A program made the position numbers and the translations under genes. 64,000 nt of DNA from Sycobia sp. Sy_11 (taxonomy: Eukaryota > Arthropoda > Insecta > Hymenoptera > Epichrysomallidae), in assembly GCA_018907035.1 (NCBI GenBank), contig JACCIC010000135.1:620001-684000 (forward strand), read 5' to 3'. Shown one piece after another: positions 24,391 to 38,494 of the stretch. Numbering within the stretch: position 1 is the stretch's first letter; every line of letters begins with the position of its first letter. Under the pieces are notes generated by a model. The model was not told where the DNA came from. It searched no databases and was given only the letters and a program-made list of their open reading frames with translations.

Positions 24391-25248
24391 TCAATAAATC
24401 CCAAGACTAACAACGAAAATAACTTTTTTTTTTTAAATTATTTCATTCATCAATATAATCTCCTTTTACAGTAATACAATTGTTTCAATGCCTTTTCAAC
24501 GTTTCTGTATTTTGTTTATAAAAGAATTTATCGTTTGCTGTAAAATAGGCTTCGGTTTCGGCAATAACCTCCTCATTCAAGCCAAGTTTTCTTCCCTGGA
24601 GAATTTTTTTACAATCAGCAAGGAGCCGGGTACTAAATCTGGTGAATACGGGGGGTGTGGAAACAAATTAAAACACAACTCTTTCAATTTTTCCATTGTT
24701 TTTATGGACTTGTGGTATGGTGCATTGTCTTAATGTAAAAGAATTGTTTTCTTCCTCATGTGCGGTCGTTTTGCTGCGATCTCCTTCTTCAAACGTATCA
24801 ACAAGTCAATATAATAATGACTGTTGATCGATTTACCTTTTGTCCAAGTAGTCAATGAAAATCATACCATGTGTATCCCAAAAAAAACAGATGCCATGAC
24901 TTTGCCAGCAGATTGCTGCGTTTCTCGACGCTTTGGGTGGCTTTCATCAGCCATGTCTTACTCATATAATTGCCGATTCGCTTCAAGAGTAAAATGATGT
25001 ATCCGTGATTCATCCATATTAACGTATCGACACAAGAAGTCCTTTTTATTGCGAGTAAATAGCGATAAAACACTCTCTGAATCGTCGACTCGTTGCAGTT
25101 TTTGTTCCACTGAAAGCAATCGTGGCATCCACTTGGAAGAAACCTTTTTCATGATCAATTTTTCATGAAGGATTGTAAATATGCTTCCAGATAATATCTG
25201 TGTCATTTCTGCAATCTCACCAACCTTCACTTTGCGATATTTCATTAA
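24391..25248 (-). pseudogene. Mariner transposase relic, C-terminal part
   Basis: The frame 25245-24958 reads VKVGEIAEMTQIL, WMPRLLSVEQKLQRVDD and NMDESRIHHFTLE, the last covering the first catalytic Asp of mariner. Later frames (to about 24420) keep C-terminal fragments with stops and frameshifts. The N-terminal part of the same copy is at 39240-39490, on the far side of a 14-kb palindromic insertion. The element end is inferred at 24391 (TCAATAAATC), next to TA at 24389-24390. Confidence 0.75.
25245..25248. repeat. TTAA target duplication, left
   Basis: TTAA at 25245-25248 and 39236-39239 directly flank the inverted-repeat arms, whose first bases inward are GAGTGCTCCATACCTCT on both sides (right side read on the minus strand). 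Removing the palindrome with one TTAA joins the two mariner pieces in frame. Confidence 0.75.
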
Positions 25249-25497
25249 GAGTGCTCCATACCTCTGGCGGAAGTTAAAATCGATTGAAGCGCCTGATTTT
25301 TAATATACTGTGGAAGTTTACGGAACTTGAAGTGTACAAAAAATGCTGTTCTGTTTTATCGATTGTTCTAGTATTAATCAGGGCCGTAGTAGCCCAAGTT
25401 AAATATGTAAATTATAAATGATCCATACAAAATTTATATTTTATAATATTCTTATGAAATAAGTAGCGGAGTAGTTGATCATTTGTCACAAGAAGTT

Positions 25498-25543
<46 letters not shown>

Positions 25544-25563
25544 TTACACACCTACAAACGCAC

Positions 25564-25602
<39 letters not shown>

Positions 25603-28479
25603 TGCATATATATGTGTATTAATTTTGATATGTATATGTATTGATATTATTATGTATTAATTTTAATTTATATTGGACTGTAACACTGATGGAAATATTT
25701 ATTAATTTATGCATGCATATATATATAGTATATTTAAGTGTAGAAGATAAGGATACTAGGAGACGAGCAGTAATAAAGAAACGTCAGCTCGACATCCAGC
25801 GTTTGATTGAAATACGCATATATGTATGCGTATCTACACACACATTAACATATATAATCTCCATACTCCTAATTTCTAACCAAATTACTTACTCAAAAAT
25901 GTCAAGGGCCGTGGTGGTCGCAAACGATTAATATATATATATAGTAACTTCATATTGAGTTTATATCAAAACTTGTTTGCCAATGATTTACACAATTTTA
26001 TACGAAACTTTGGTTTATGGAATGTTACAAAAAAAATGATAAAATTAAATGATATTAATTATTTCATTAATGAATAGAATGGGGTCTCTTAATTATGAAT
26101 ATTGAAATAAGTATAAAGATAACAGCGAATAATATTTTCAAATTAATTTTTTTTTTCGAAAATTTAGATATACAAAATTGTCTGTTTAAGGTCAACAATT
26201 GTAAAATTAATTATTATACTTAATTTTTGGGATGACAAAATCCAATACACAATAGACTTTATTATTTTATAATTCTTTCAAGCTGTTAGTTTATGTATTC
26301 TATTAAATTATTTTTTATTAAACAAATAACATAATAAATTATTATTCTATAAATATTAATTTCTTGCAGTATAGTAATTAAAACTTGCATTTGAAATAAA
26401 ATTATTATTTACTAGACAGAAATAAAGGGACCTAGCTTATACCTTTTTCTTAATTTTACTATAACAATGTTGAAATTTTTCATTCTAAGATTTGTCTATT
26501 TTATAACCATAATAGTTTAATTATTTTTATTTCGTAGTGACTAGATTTCAGCCTACTCAAAATTATTAGATGTCTACGAGGTAATGTATAACGCTAATTT
26601 TCGATTCTGTTCTGAAAATGTTGAAAGTATTTTTTCAGCTTTTGTTGGTCATTCTTTGATTTGTTCCTAATTTTTTAGTATTCCTGTGAAATTCTACTTT
26701 TAATCTATTCTTGCGCAATAAATCAGCCATTATAACTTCTTTTTTCTACACTTAAATTTGGAATTATTTTTTAGTACCAGGAATGTAATCTAAGGAATTT
26801 TTCTTCGTCATTTTATAGAAAACCAAGTTGACATTCTTTACACGTATAATTTTTAGATATAAAGAAATTCAATATTTTCATTTTATTGGCTTTATGTATA
26901 AAATATTAGTTTTGTTATTGCAATGCTATAATATGAAAGTAGTAAAAAAAAATATTAAATTTTTATAGTTTTGCGTATTATCTAAATAAATTTGAATTTG
27001 TCAGGATTGCCGTGCACTTTTTTCTTTACAATTACATTTTTATTGTATTATTTTTTTTTCCAATTTTATCTTATAAATCTGTATTTTTAATCTAAAATTG
27101 GAATGGTAATCTATAATTTGACAGAACCGTACTTGATTCTATCGGGTAAAGAATATAAAAATACTAATTATATGGAATATAATGGCACTCTAGACTATTC
27201 TTAATATAAAATTAAGTAATTTAAAAAAATAATTAAATCATTATTTGATATTTATCTAAAATAGATTATTTTATTTATTGTATTAAATTATTTTTAAATT
27301 ACTTATTCTAAATAAGCGTATTTTAGAAAATAATAAATTAATAAAAATTATATAATATTTGAAAACAAATTTCAATTGTTTTTATCGATTTATATTAAAA
27401 AATTTAAAAAACAAATTCGAATAAAGATTGTGTTATTTGTCTGATGCAGTGTTCCAAATATAGATATATATATATATATAGGTCTTATATAAAATCCCTT
27501 CTGAATTTTGCAACATAATATGATATAATTTTACCTGAAATTGAATCGATCCTTTTAGCGGGGATACCTCCAGATTACCTAAACTTAGTCGGAAGTTTTT
27601 GCTCATTGGAGTATAATTTGTTTATATTTTATATTTTAATATTTTTCATATTTAATATTTTCTGGGCATAGTTTTATGTTTTAACTTTTAGTTAAATTTT
27701 TCTATGTTATTTCTTTTTTACCGTTTAATTAAACTTGTTAACCATTTTTTTAAAAATAGGTTTTAAACATTTTTTTTATTTATTTATGCTTAATTATTGT
27801 TATTTTTTTTAATTATAGGTTAAATAAGATCTTTGTATTAATATTTTAAGAGTCGTAGTTGATTTTTTATTATCATTTTTTTTACTTAGTTTTTACAATA
27901 AATATTGCAATTAAAATTTCAACCTGCAACAGTAAGAATGACCAAAAATTTAATTACAATACGAAAATGATACAATAACTATAAATAATAAAAATACTAC
28001 GTTTAAAAACCAATTTGTATATTTCATTTATTTAAAATTAAATATGATATAGAACATTTTATAAAAAGATACATTCGCAAGTTTAGGTTCTATGTGGCTT
28101 GGTGATAAAATCACAGCGTAGCCCCCATCTATGTTACGAAAATAGGACTTTTTTTCGAGGAACATAAATTTTAGATACAGAAATTTGGTCTAATAAATAA
28201 TAAAAATTTATTCAATTTTTAACTACTTAAAAAATAAAACTAATGACTAAGTATACATTTATAATAAACTTTTTAAGAAAAGCAAAATAACTAGGCGAGT
28301 TTGATATGTTTTTAGAATATTAAGAACTTTAAAAAATAAATAACTATTATTGTAAAATTTAACTTGTTTCGAAAAAAATTTGTCTTTATTGTTTTTTTTC
28401 CTCTATCCATATGTTATTACAATATATTTCTATCGCATGTAGTGCCATTCTTTTTCGTATTAACATATTTGCGGCGTTG

Positions 28480-28800
28480 TTATATTTTATTTTTTACGCT
28501 GTATTAGAACTGCTTCTTTGGCTGCTTTGCTGGCAATACGATTTTCAGTGCTGTTTGAATGAGTAGATGTCTTTAAGACTTCTATTTTGATTTCTTTTCT
28601 TGATTTATTGAATTTTATGAGTTTATAATTCATTTCATTAACTTCTTAATTATTGGCGCTGAGATTGTGCAGTGAATTTAGTACACATTTTGAATATGCA
28701 CATATATAAGATGAAGCTGTGTCGAGTGGATTGAGCATATCTGATACCAAGAAGTATTTAGCATATATCTGAAGCAAATGCTTCAGCTGAAAAGCTAGAG
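28480..28800 (-). pseudogene. LINE RNase H relic (left-arm copy)
   Basis: Inverse copy of the right-arm relic at 35720-36040, with the same TDSKCVLNSLHN and RIASKAAEEAVL coding segments in damaged form. It was present before the inverted duplication arose, because both arms carry it at paired positions. Confidence 0.5.
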
Positions 28801-28807
28801 AATTCGA

Positions 28808-29310
28808 CTGTAAATTGATAAAAAATTTTATCGGTCTTACAGCTTTTCTACAATAATATAATATACTAATATAATGAGTATCGGGCCGTCCTTATTTATA
28901 ATCACCACCGTACAATCTGAAATAGAAATTACAACTAAATAATAAAATAAAAATTAAATTAAATAAAAAATAAATAAAAAAGTTAGAATGAAGTAAATTA
29001 TATTAGAGTTTAGTCCTTGAAGATGAGCCTGAACTGTTCAAAACGTCGGAAATGAAAAGTAAATTTAAATTTAAGCTGGTGGGGGAAATCAGATTCTCCT
29101 TTATTAACATAGAATATAGATTACTTTATTTGTATTATTTTTAATTTTTAATTTTTAATTTAATTGATTTTTTATTTTATCTGTTATTAGTAATTTGTAT
29201 TTTCAATTTTATGGGGGTTACTATAAACTAGGAGAGTCTGACTGTCATTCTATTAGTATAATATTTTATTGTATAAAGGCTGTAAGACCGATAAAAGTAT
29301 TTATGAATCC
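28808..29310. repeat. TIR-bounded unit in left arm
   Basis: Begins with TTATCGGTCTTACAG (about 28829) and ends with CTGTAAGACCGATAA (about 29281); the inverted similarity extends about 60 bp (…ATTATACTAATATAATGA type). The inside has a GCCTGAACTGTTCAAAACG segment. The paired unit in the right arm is 35296-35713. Either a MITE or two head-to-head retroposon 3' ends. Confidence 0.45.
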
Positions 29311-29318
29311 ACATTAAA

Positions 29319-29367
<49 letters not shown>

Positions 29368-29429
29368 CTTAAGTATACATATCTCAGGGTTGAGATATTT
29401 TTTAATTAACTTGTAATAATTTATGATTA

Positions 29430-29447
29430 CTTTTTAATTTTTATCGA

Positions 29448-29507
<60 letters not shown>

Positions 29508-30535
29508 ATAAGGTATTATTTTCAATTAAATGAAAAGTTAATTAATCATTATTTTTAATTAATACAATAGCTTGTGTTGATGAATTACTTTGTCATACTA
29601 AAACTGTAATGATCAGATAAAGGAATCATGTATTTGAGTATATGGTCAATAACTGTATTACGGGCATCACGGTCCACGTTCGCGCAAATCGTATCATTGC
29701 GCTGGCAGCTGGTGTATTCTATCAATTCGTTCGACACTGTTTCCAAAATCGTGTAAAAAGTAGTGGCAACATCGCATTATATACGATTTGATAGACAGCA
29801 TGCGAGTGTTTACGATTTTCTAAACGAATGAACCACAAATCCGAATAGAGTCGACCCAACCTCTCGACAAATGTCGTACAGCTGATCCGATAATATATAT
29901 ATATAATTCAGGTATCAACATAACGATTACCTGATGAATGGAGATGGGTCTTGATACAATTCTTGGTCATGTATTCTGATGGATTATTCTTTTCTCTCCT
30001 AAAATGTTAATTATCTCCATATTTAACTTTTTATGAATTAAAAATAATATCTAATTAAAATTTTATTTCAATAATAAATGTAATTTAATGATTAATTAAA
30101 TAAACATGTAAACAATAATTCAATAGAAATTATTAATTATTAATGGCAAATTAATATATATATATAATTTATATCAGTATATATTTCATTAAAAAAGTAG
30201 AGACAAACGGTTATATACAGACGAGACATGACGGGCACCCAAAATTCAAATAAGTTCAGTTATTTTAAATTTCAATGTGCAAGTGATAGACAAAAACCTA
30301 TAATTTAAGGTGCTATTTTTGAAGAAAAAAATTATTAAATAAATTCATCAAAAATGTAAAGCTTCCCAAAAGACAATTTGCTTCATCTCCCCTTCCCCAG
30401 AGTGGGACACGAGGGTATGAAGTATTTATATTTATATAATAAGATTCTTATATGTAAAGAAAATAAATATAAGGTAATAGTACAAACATATTAATTTATT
30501 ACGTATTAATAATTAAACAAATCCTATAATACGTA
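29430..30535. other. Left-arm-only insertion, unassigned
   Basis: About 1.1 kb with no partner in the right arm, where the flanks are almost adjacent (33855-33890). It holds (TA)n at 29454-29504 and a higher-complexity part at 29650-29895. No family recognised. It must postdate, or have been lost after, the inverted duplication. Confidence 0.5.
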
Positions 30536-30914
30536 TGGCCTTCTTTATTTTTAATTTTAAAGGGTCATGTAAAGTATAAATAATTATAAAAATAATGATA
30601 AATTAAGAGTTTTGAAGGGGGCGGTTTGATTGTTCGTAAGTGATAATATTAATATTATAGATATAATCTGATGTTAATGCAACAAAGATAACTATTATGT
30701 TAGTTGCAAGGTGACCAATATGCAAAATAGTGAAAAATTAGAGTGGAAAGAATATATAATTTTTACTTTAAATGAAAAATATAAAATCACCATCTTCTGG
30801 GAAAGTAAGCAGAACATTATGATTGTATATTTAATAGGATTGGTTTGTACATAGAGAGCAAGTACAGCTTCTAAATATAATGGCATATTATATTCTACAT
30901 TATAATTATTGAAA

Positions 30915-30979
<65 letters not shown>

Positions 30980-31264
30980 TTTACAAAAAATATTTCTATA
31001 TTATATATCGTGATATTTTTGGCGGGAATATATGTATAATTTTTGTATTTTGACGTATTGACTTTATTTAATCTGACATATTTATTCCAAAAAATTACAA
31101 TGTATGAAATACTAAAGAAAACTTTAGCTGTACAAGAATATATTTTAAAATAAAATTTTTATAATTACCTATTGAATAGATAGTAATGAAACTATTGAAA
31201 AGATACTTATTGAAAAAGATAGTAATTTCTAATATATAAGTGCTATTATCAAATAGTGTCACTT

Positions 31265-31820
31265 CATGAAAAATTATTTTAATATTTGAATCTGTAACAG
31301 TTTTCTTACAAAAAGTTTCTATAAAAGCTGTTTATTATATAAATTGTATAAATTATACAAAGTGCCAATCACTGTATAATAATGTGTAATATAAGAATAA
31401 ATTTAAAAATTGCTTTATATAGATAACTATATATTTAAATATTTATAATATAATATATTAATTTAGGAGTTGTACTTACTCCTTACACAAAATTCAGTAC
31501 TATAAATACACAATCATACTCTTCTACATTCCAAAATGATGATGGTTTTATGATATTTTACATTTGAATTAAAAATTATATATTCTTTTCACGTTACTTT
31601 TTCTTATCCGTTTTATATAATAGGAGTGCATATCGAAGTAATAACTCAAATGCATCAATTACACGTTGTGAATACTCAAGACTCTCATTTCCTCCTAAAA
31701 TTATGAGTTTTAATCGTAGCTAAAAGACTATCCTGCAAAAAAAATAAAAATGTTTGAAATTTTGGGAATTAAAGTGCTTTAGTTGTCATAAAAAACGATT
31801 ATAAAAAATTTTTAGGATGT
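31265..31820 (+). repeat. Repeat R, left-arm copy
   Basis: Uninterrupted copy of the repeat whose two halves flank the mariner at 24241-24390 and 39606-39900. The inverse partner is at about 32330-32885. Landmarks: TTGAATCTGTAACAG, TCCAAAATGATGATGG and CTCATTTCCTCCTAAAATTA. Confidence 0.6.
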
Positions 31821-32050
31821 ATATAAATATTAAATCTGCGTAGGCAATAATAACATTTTTGCCTACATAAATATTATATATACTTTAGGTAAGAAAAATA
31901 ACAATTACTTTCCTATTATATTTTTATATATATTTATTGGCTCAAGCTCGTACATGTCGCACCTCCCTGTAATTTCAAATTTCCGTATTACGTTACTATG
32001 TTTGCAATGTATTCGCATGCATGCATATATGCATGTGTGTATTTATGTGC

Positions 32051-32055
<5 letters not shown>

Positions 32056-32107
<52 letters not shown>
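32056..32107. repeat. Centre of palindrome, (TA)n
   Basis: Alternating TA is the only spacer between the arms. Arm sequence begins at once on both sides: ATTTATGTGC to the left and GCACATAAAT to the right. There is no unique loop, so in a single strand the whole 14 kb could fold back on itself. Confidence 0.85.
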
Positions 32108-32112
<5 letters not shown>

Positions 32113-33397
32113 TAAATACACACATGTATACATCCATGCATGCAAATACATTGCAAACATAGTAATGTGATTCGGAAATTTCAGATTACAGAGAGGTGCG
32201 AGATATACAAGCTTGAGCCAATAAATATATATGAAAATATAATAGGAAAGTAATTGTTCTTTTCCTAACCTAAAGTATATATAATATTTATCTAGGCAAA
32301 AATGTTATTGCCTACGCAGATTTAATATTTATATACATACTAACAATTTTTTATTAAATAAATCGTTTCTTATGACAACTAAAGCTCATAAGAAATTCCC
32401 AAAATTTCAAAAATGTTTATTTTTTTTACAGGATAGTCTTTTAGCTACAATAAAAACTCATAATTTTAGGAGGAAATGAGTTTTGAGTGTTCACAGCGTG
32501 TAATTGATGCATTTGAGTTATTACTTCGATATCCACCCCTATTAGATAAAACGAATAAGAAAAAGTAAGATGAAAAGAATATATAATTTTTAATTCAAAT
32601 GTAAAATATCATAAAACCATCATTATTTTGGAATGTAGAAGTGTATGATTGTGTATTTATAGTACTGAATTTTGTATAAGGAGTAAGTACAGCTCCTAAA
32701 TTAATATATTATATTATAAATATTTAAATATATAGTTATTTATATAAAGCAATTTTTTAATTTAATCTTATATTACACATCATTATACTGTTATTGGCAC
32801 TTTGTATAATTTATACAATTATGTAATAACAGCTTTTATAGAAACTTTTTGTAAGAAAACTGTTACAAATTTAAATATTAAAATAATTTTTAATGAAGTA
32901 ACACTATTATAAAAAAGACTATTATACAAAATATAAAAAATATATTTTTCAGATCCGATATAAAAAATGGACACAATTCTTTTAATGAATAATAAGACTA
33001 TTTGTATCATTGTGGCTAATATTAACGGATATATACATGTATTACGTTATATACGTATACAAAATTATAAAAAGAATATTTAACACAACAGGTATTTTTC
33101 TAAAAATTTGATAATTTGATACATTTTGACAATAGCACTTATATATTAGAAATTACTATCTTTTTCAATAAGTATTTTTTCAATAGTTTCATTACTATCT
33201 ATTCAATAGGTAATTATAAAAATTTTATTTTAAAATATATTCTTGTATGGTTAAAGTTTCCTTTAGTATTTCATACATTGTAATTTTTTGGAATAAATAT
33301 GTCAGATTAAATAAAGTCAATATGCAAAATACAAAAATTATACATATATTGCAGCCAAAAATATCACGATGTATAATATAGAAATATTTTTTGTAAA

Positions 33398-33479
<82 letters not shown>

Positions 33480-33945
33480 ATTTAAATAATTATAATGTAG
33501 AGTATAATATGCCATTATATTTAGAAGCTGTACTTGCTCCCTATGTAAAATCCAATCCTATTAAATATACAATCATACTGTTCTGCTTACTTTCTCAGAA
33601 ACTGGTGATTTCATACTTTTCATTTAAAGTAAAAATTATATATTCTTCCCACTCTAATTTTTCATTATTCTGTATATTAGAGACCTAACATAATAGCTAT
33701 CTTGATTGCATTAACATCAGATTATATCTATAATATTAATATTATTACTTACGAACAATGAAACCGCCCCCTTCAAAACTTTAATTTATCATTATTTTTT
33801 TCATGATTATTTATATATACTTTAAATGGTCCTTTAAAATTAAAAATAAAGAATTAACATTATAGAAGAGAAAATAATAATAAGTAATTATAAATTATTA
33901 CAAGTTAATTAAAAAATATCTCAACCCTGAGATATGTATATCTAA

Positions 33946-33984
<39 letters not shown>

Positions 33985-33990
<6 letters not shown>

Positions 33991-34477
33991 CGTTGATTGA
34001 TAAATATTTTTATCGGTCTTTACAGTCTTTATAATATAATATATAAAAACATTATTATGTTGGAATAATGTAAGAATGAACTAGGAAGAAAGTAATACAA
34101 AAATATTTTTTAAAATTAATTACAATTATTTATTAATTTTTGTTATAATTCAGGTAACTGTTTCACTCTACATATCCAACGTGCCTTGCTTTTGCCGATT
34201 GGTCTACTCGAATATTTTTTGTCTGAAATTCGTGAAAAAATGAAGGTATAGCCGGATTGGAATTTTAATATGAAAAAAAGAGTTACATATTATAATAATA
34301 TCATATATTTCAGTGAATAATAATACTAATTGCAATTATTGATTTACAATGCAATATTATAATTAAACAAGAAGGAGAATATTAAATAAGTATATGTACT
34401 ATGACATTAGAACTAATATAAAATTACAGGCATTACACATTTTTTCTATTTTTCAATAGTTTACACTTCTTTATCAC

Positions 34478-34549
<72 letters not shown>

Positions 34550-35163
34550 TACCAAAATTATTTCTTGTGCCCCCAACCCCTCTCTTTCATCAAAATTTTT
34601 TTCATATCATATTGGGTCGTTCAATTTTATGTATGAACAAACGAAACATTTTATATAAACTACAGGTATAATTTCAATTGTTTCTCTCGAAATATAAGAA
34701 TAATAACCTAATAAATAACATACATACTCTGCAAATTAAGTCTTATTCAATTTTTTAATTTAGTCGATAAATTTAATTTATTTTTGTCTTAATTCTTTAT
34801 TTATTTATATATTTGTGAAATTAGTTTACTTTTTCAAACATTTTCGCATTTCTTTTATATTTTTTTCTTTCATTATTTTGTGTTATACTTATTGTTTTTT
34901 GTTCATAATATATTATTCATAATGATAAACAATTTTAATTTGAGTGACAAAGATGCAAGCGATATAAAAATTGTTTGTACGAGAAAACGTCATTTACAAC
35001 TGAGTGCAAAACGATTATCACAGAAACGACTGGCGGCGAAAAGGTATATGTTCTTCATTCATAATTAAAAAAATAATAAATAATTTTGATTTATTTGTGT
35101 AAAGTTAGTAGAGTAAAAAATATATATTCGTCAGATATATAGAAAATTAAGAAAACACCTATA

Positions 35164-35217
<54 letters not shown>

Positions 35218-35290
35218 TGTTAAAATAAAAAAAAAAAAACGTTTTGCGTTATTATGCAGGAATTAAAAATTGTATTTAGTTCGACTGTTC
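33985..35290. other. Right-arm-only insertion, unassigned
   Basis: About 1.3 kb absent from the left arm. It starts with another copy of the TTTTTATCGGTCTTTACAGTC motif (34012) and contains two (TA)n tracts. A small open frame at 34922-35068 (SDKDASDIKIVCTRKRH...) is of normal complexity but matches nothing I know. Confidence 0.45.
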
Positions 35291-35295
35291 TGAAA

Positions 35296-35713
35296 TAAAT
35301 TAATAAATATTTTTATCGGTTTTACAGTCTTTATACAATAAAATATTATACTAATATAATGACAGTCAGACTCTCCTAGTTTATAATAACCCCCACAAAA
35401 TTTAAAATACAAATTACTAATAACAAATAAAATAAAAAATCAATTAAATAAAGATTAAAAATTAAAAATCATACAAATAAAATAATCTATATTCTATGTT
35501 AATAAAGGAGAATCTGATTTTCCCTACCAGCTTAAATTTAAATTTACTTTTATACTCTTGAAATTTATACTCTTTAGTAGACTAAATTTTTAGTAGTGAT
35601 TTCTATTTCAGATTGTACGGTGGTGATTATAAATAAGGACTTTACGATACTCATTATATTAGTATATTATATTATTGTAGCAAAACTGTAAAACCGATAA
35701 AAATTTTTATCAA
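35296..35713. repeat. TIR-bounded unit in right arm
   Basis: Partner of the unit at 28808-29310. Outer motifs are TTTTTATCGGTTTTACAGTC (35309) and CTGTAAAACCGATAAAAA (about 35685), with about 60 bp of inverted similarity inside each. It lies just upstream of the RNase H relic. Confidence 0.45.
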
Positions 35714-35719
35714 TTTACA

Positions 35720-36040
35720 GTCGAATTCTCTACCTTTTCAGCTGAAGCATTTGCTTCAGATATGCTAAATACTTCTTGGTATCGGATATGCTCAATCCAC
35801 TCGACACAGCTCCATCTTTATATATGTACGGATTCAAAATGTGTACTAAATTCACTGCACAATCTCAGCGCCAATAATGAATTAGTTAATGAAATGAATT
35901 ATAAACTGATAAAATTCAAGAAATCAAGAAAAGAAATCAAAATAGAAGTCTTAAGGACATCTGCTCATTAAATAACACTGAAAATCGTATTGCCAGCAAA
36001 GCAGCCGAAGAAGCAGTTCTAATACAGCGTAAAAAATAAA
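35720..36040 (+). pseudogene. LINE RNase H relic (right-arm copy)
   Basis: Reads SAEAFAS, then YICTDSKCVLNSLHNLS (the TDS motif of retrotransposon RNase H), then KEIKIEVLRTSAH where a WTPAH-like motif is usual. A frameshift follows, then NRIASKAAEEAVLIQRK where GN.IAD.AAK.A is usual. It is a fragment of the ORF2 C-terminus of an I-like LINE. The catalytic end is damaged and no RT is found nearby. Confidence 0.6.
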
Positions 36041-36980
36041 ATATAACAACGCCGCAAATATGTTAATACGAAAAAGAATGGAACTACATGCGATAGAAAT
36101 ATATTGTAATAATATATGGATAGAGAAAAAAAACACAAATACAAACAATAAAGACAAATTTTTTCGAACCAAGTTAAATTTTACCATAATATTTATTTAT
36201 TTTTGAAAGTTTTTAATATTTCTTTTCATAAAAATTTTATTATAAATGTATACTTAGTATGTAATTTTATTTTTTAAGTAGTTAAAAATTGAATAAATTT
36301 TTATTATTTATTAGACCAAATTTCTAAATCTAAAATCTTGGTGATTTTATCACCAAGCCACGTAGAACCTAAACTTGCTAGTGAATGTATCTTTTTATAA
36401 AATGTTTTATGTCATATTTAATTTTAAATAAATGAAATATACAAATTGGTTTTTAAACGCAGTATTTTTATTCTTTATAGTTATTGTATCATTTTCGTGT
36501 TGTAATTGAATTTTGGGTCATTCTTACTGTTACAGGTTGAAATTTTAATTGCAATATTTATTATAAAAACTAAGTAAGAAAAAATGATAATGAAAAATCA
36601 ACTACGACTCTTAAAATATTAATACAAAGATCTTATTTAACCTATAATTAAAAAAATTAAAATAATTAAGCATAAATAAATAAAAAAAAATGTTAAAAAC
36701 CTATTTTTAAAAAAATGGTTAATAAATTTAATTAAACGGCAAAAAAGAAATAACAGAAAAATTTAACTAAATTTAACACATAAAACTCTGCCCAGAAAAT
36801 ATTAAATATGAAAAATATTAAAATATAAAATACAAACAAATTATGCTCCAATGAGCAAAAACATCCGACTAAGTTTAGGTAATCTACAGGTATCCACGCT
36901 AAAAGGATCGATTCAATTTCAGGTAACATTATATCATATTATTTTGCAAAATTCAGAAGGGATTTTATATAAGACATATA

Positions 36981-37048
<68 letters not shown>

Positions 37049-38390
37049 GATCACTGCATCAGACAAATGACACAATCTTTATTCGAATTTGTTTTTTAAA
37101 TTTTGTAATATAAATCGATAAAAACAATTGAAATTTGTTTTCAAATATTATATAATTTTTATTAATTTATTATTTTCCAAAATACGCTTATTTAGAATAA
37201 GTAATTTAAAAATAATTTAATACAATAAACAAAATAATCTGTTTTAGATAAATATCAAATAATGATTTAATTATTTTTTTAAATTGCATAATTTTATATT
37301 AAGAATAGTCTAAAGTGCCATTATGTTCCGTATAATTAGTATTTTTATATTCTTCACCCGATAGAATCAAGTACGGTTCTGTTCGACACAAATTATAGAT
37401 TACCATTCGAATTTTAGATTATAAAAATTTTAGATTATAAATACAGATTTATAAAATAAAATTGTAAAAAAAAATAATACAATAAAAATGTAATTGTGAA
37501 TAAAAAAGTGCACGGCAATCCTGACAAATTCAACTTTATTTAGATACTACGCAAAACTATCAAAATTTAATATTTTTATTTACTACTTACATATTATAGC
37601 ATTGGAATAACAAAACTAATATTTTATACATAAAGCCAATAAAATGAAAATATTGAATTTCTTTATATCTAATAATTATCCGTGTAAAGAATGTCAACTT
37701 GGTTTTCTATAAAATGATGAAGAAAAATGCCTTAGACTAGATTCCTGGTACTAAAAAATAATTCCCAATTTAAGTGCAGAAAAAAAAGGAGTTATAATGA
37801 CTAATTTATTGCGCAAGAATAGATTAAAAGTAGAATTTCACAGGAATATTGAAAAATTAGAAACAAATCAAAGTAAGACCAACAAAAGCTGAAATAATAC
37901 TTTCAAAACTTTCAGAACAGAATCGAAAATTAGCGTTATACATCACCTCGTAGACATCTAATAATTTTGAATAAAATTAATATTTATAGAATAATAAGTT
38001 ATTATGTTATTTGTTAAATAAAAAATAATTTAATACAATACATAAACTCATAGCTTGAAAGAATTATAAAATAATAAAGTCTATTGTGTATTGGATTTTG
38101 TCATCTTAAAAATTAAGTATAATAATTAATTTTACAATTGTTTACCTTAAACAGACAATATTGTATATCTAAATTTTCGCAAAAAAAATTAATTTGGAAA
38201 TATTATTCGCTGTTATCTTTATACTTATTTTAATATTCCTAATTAAGAGATCCCATTCTATTCATTAATGAAATAATTAATATCATTATTTTTTATCATT
38301 TTTTTTGTAACATTCTATAAACCAAAGTTTCGTATAAAATTGTGTAAATCATTGGTAAACAAGTTTTGATATAAACTCAATATGAAGTTA

Positions 38391-38494
<104 letters not shown>

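Larger units (their letters stand above)
25249..32055. repeat. Left arm of giant inverted repeat
   Basis: AT-rich, essentially noncoding. Contents from the outside in: terminal GAGTGCTCCATACC; (TA)n 25500-25541 and (GA)n 25567-25600; a GGCCGTGGTGGTCGC segment near 25910; a long AT-rich stretch with no landmarks beyond its pairing; a LINE RNase H relic 28480-28800 (minus); a TIR-bounded unit 28808-29310; (TA)n 29328-29365; a left-only insertion about 29430-30535; (TA)n 30921-30976; repeat R 31265-31820. Confidence 0.75.

Noticed and set aside
34922..35068. Small open frame as a gene or exon
   Set aside because: Short, no known match, and in an arm-specific insertion; there is only a weak possible splice donor after it.
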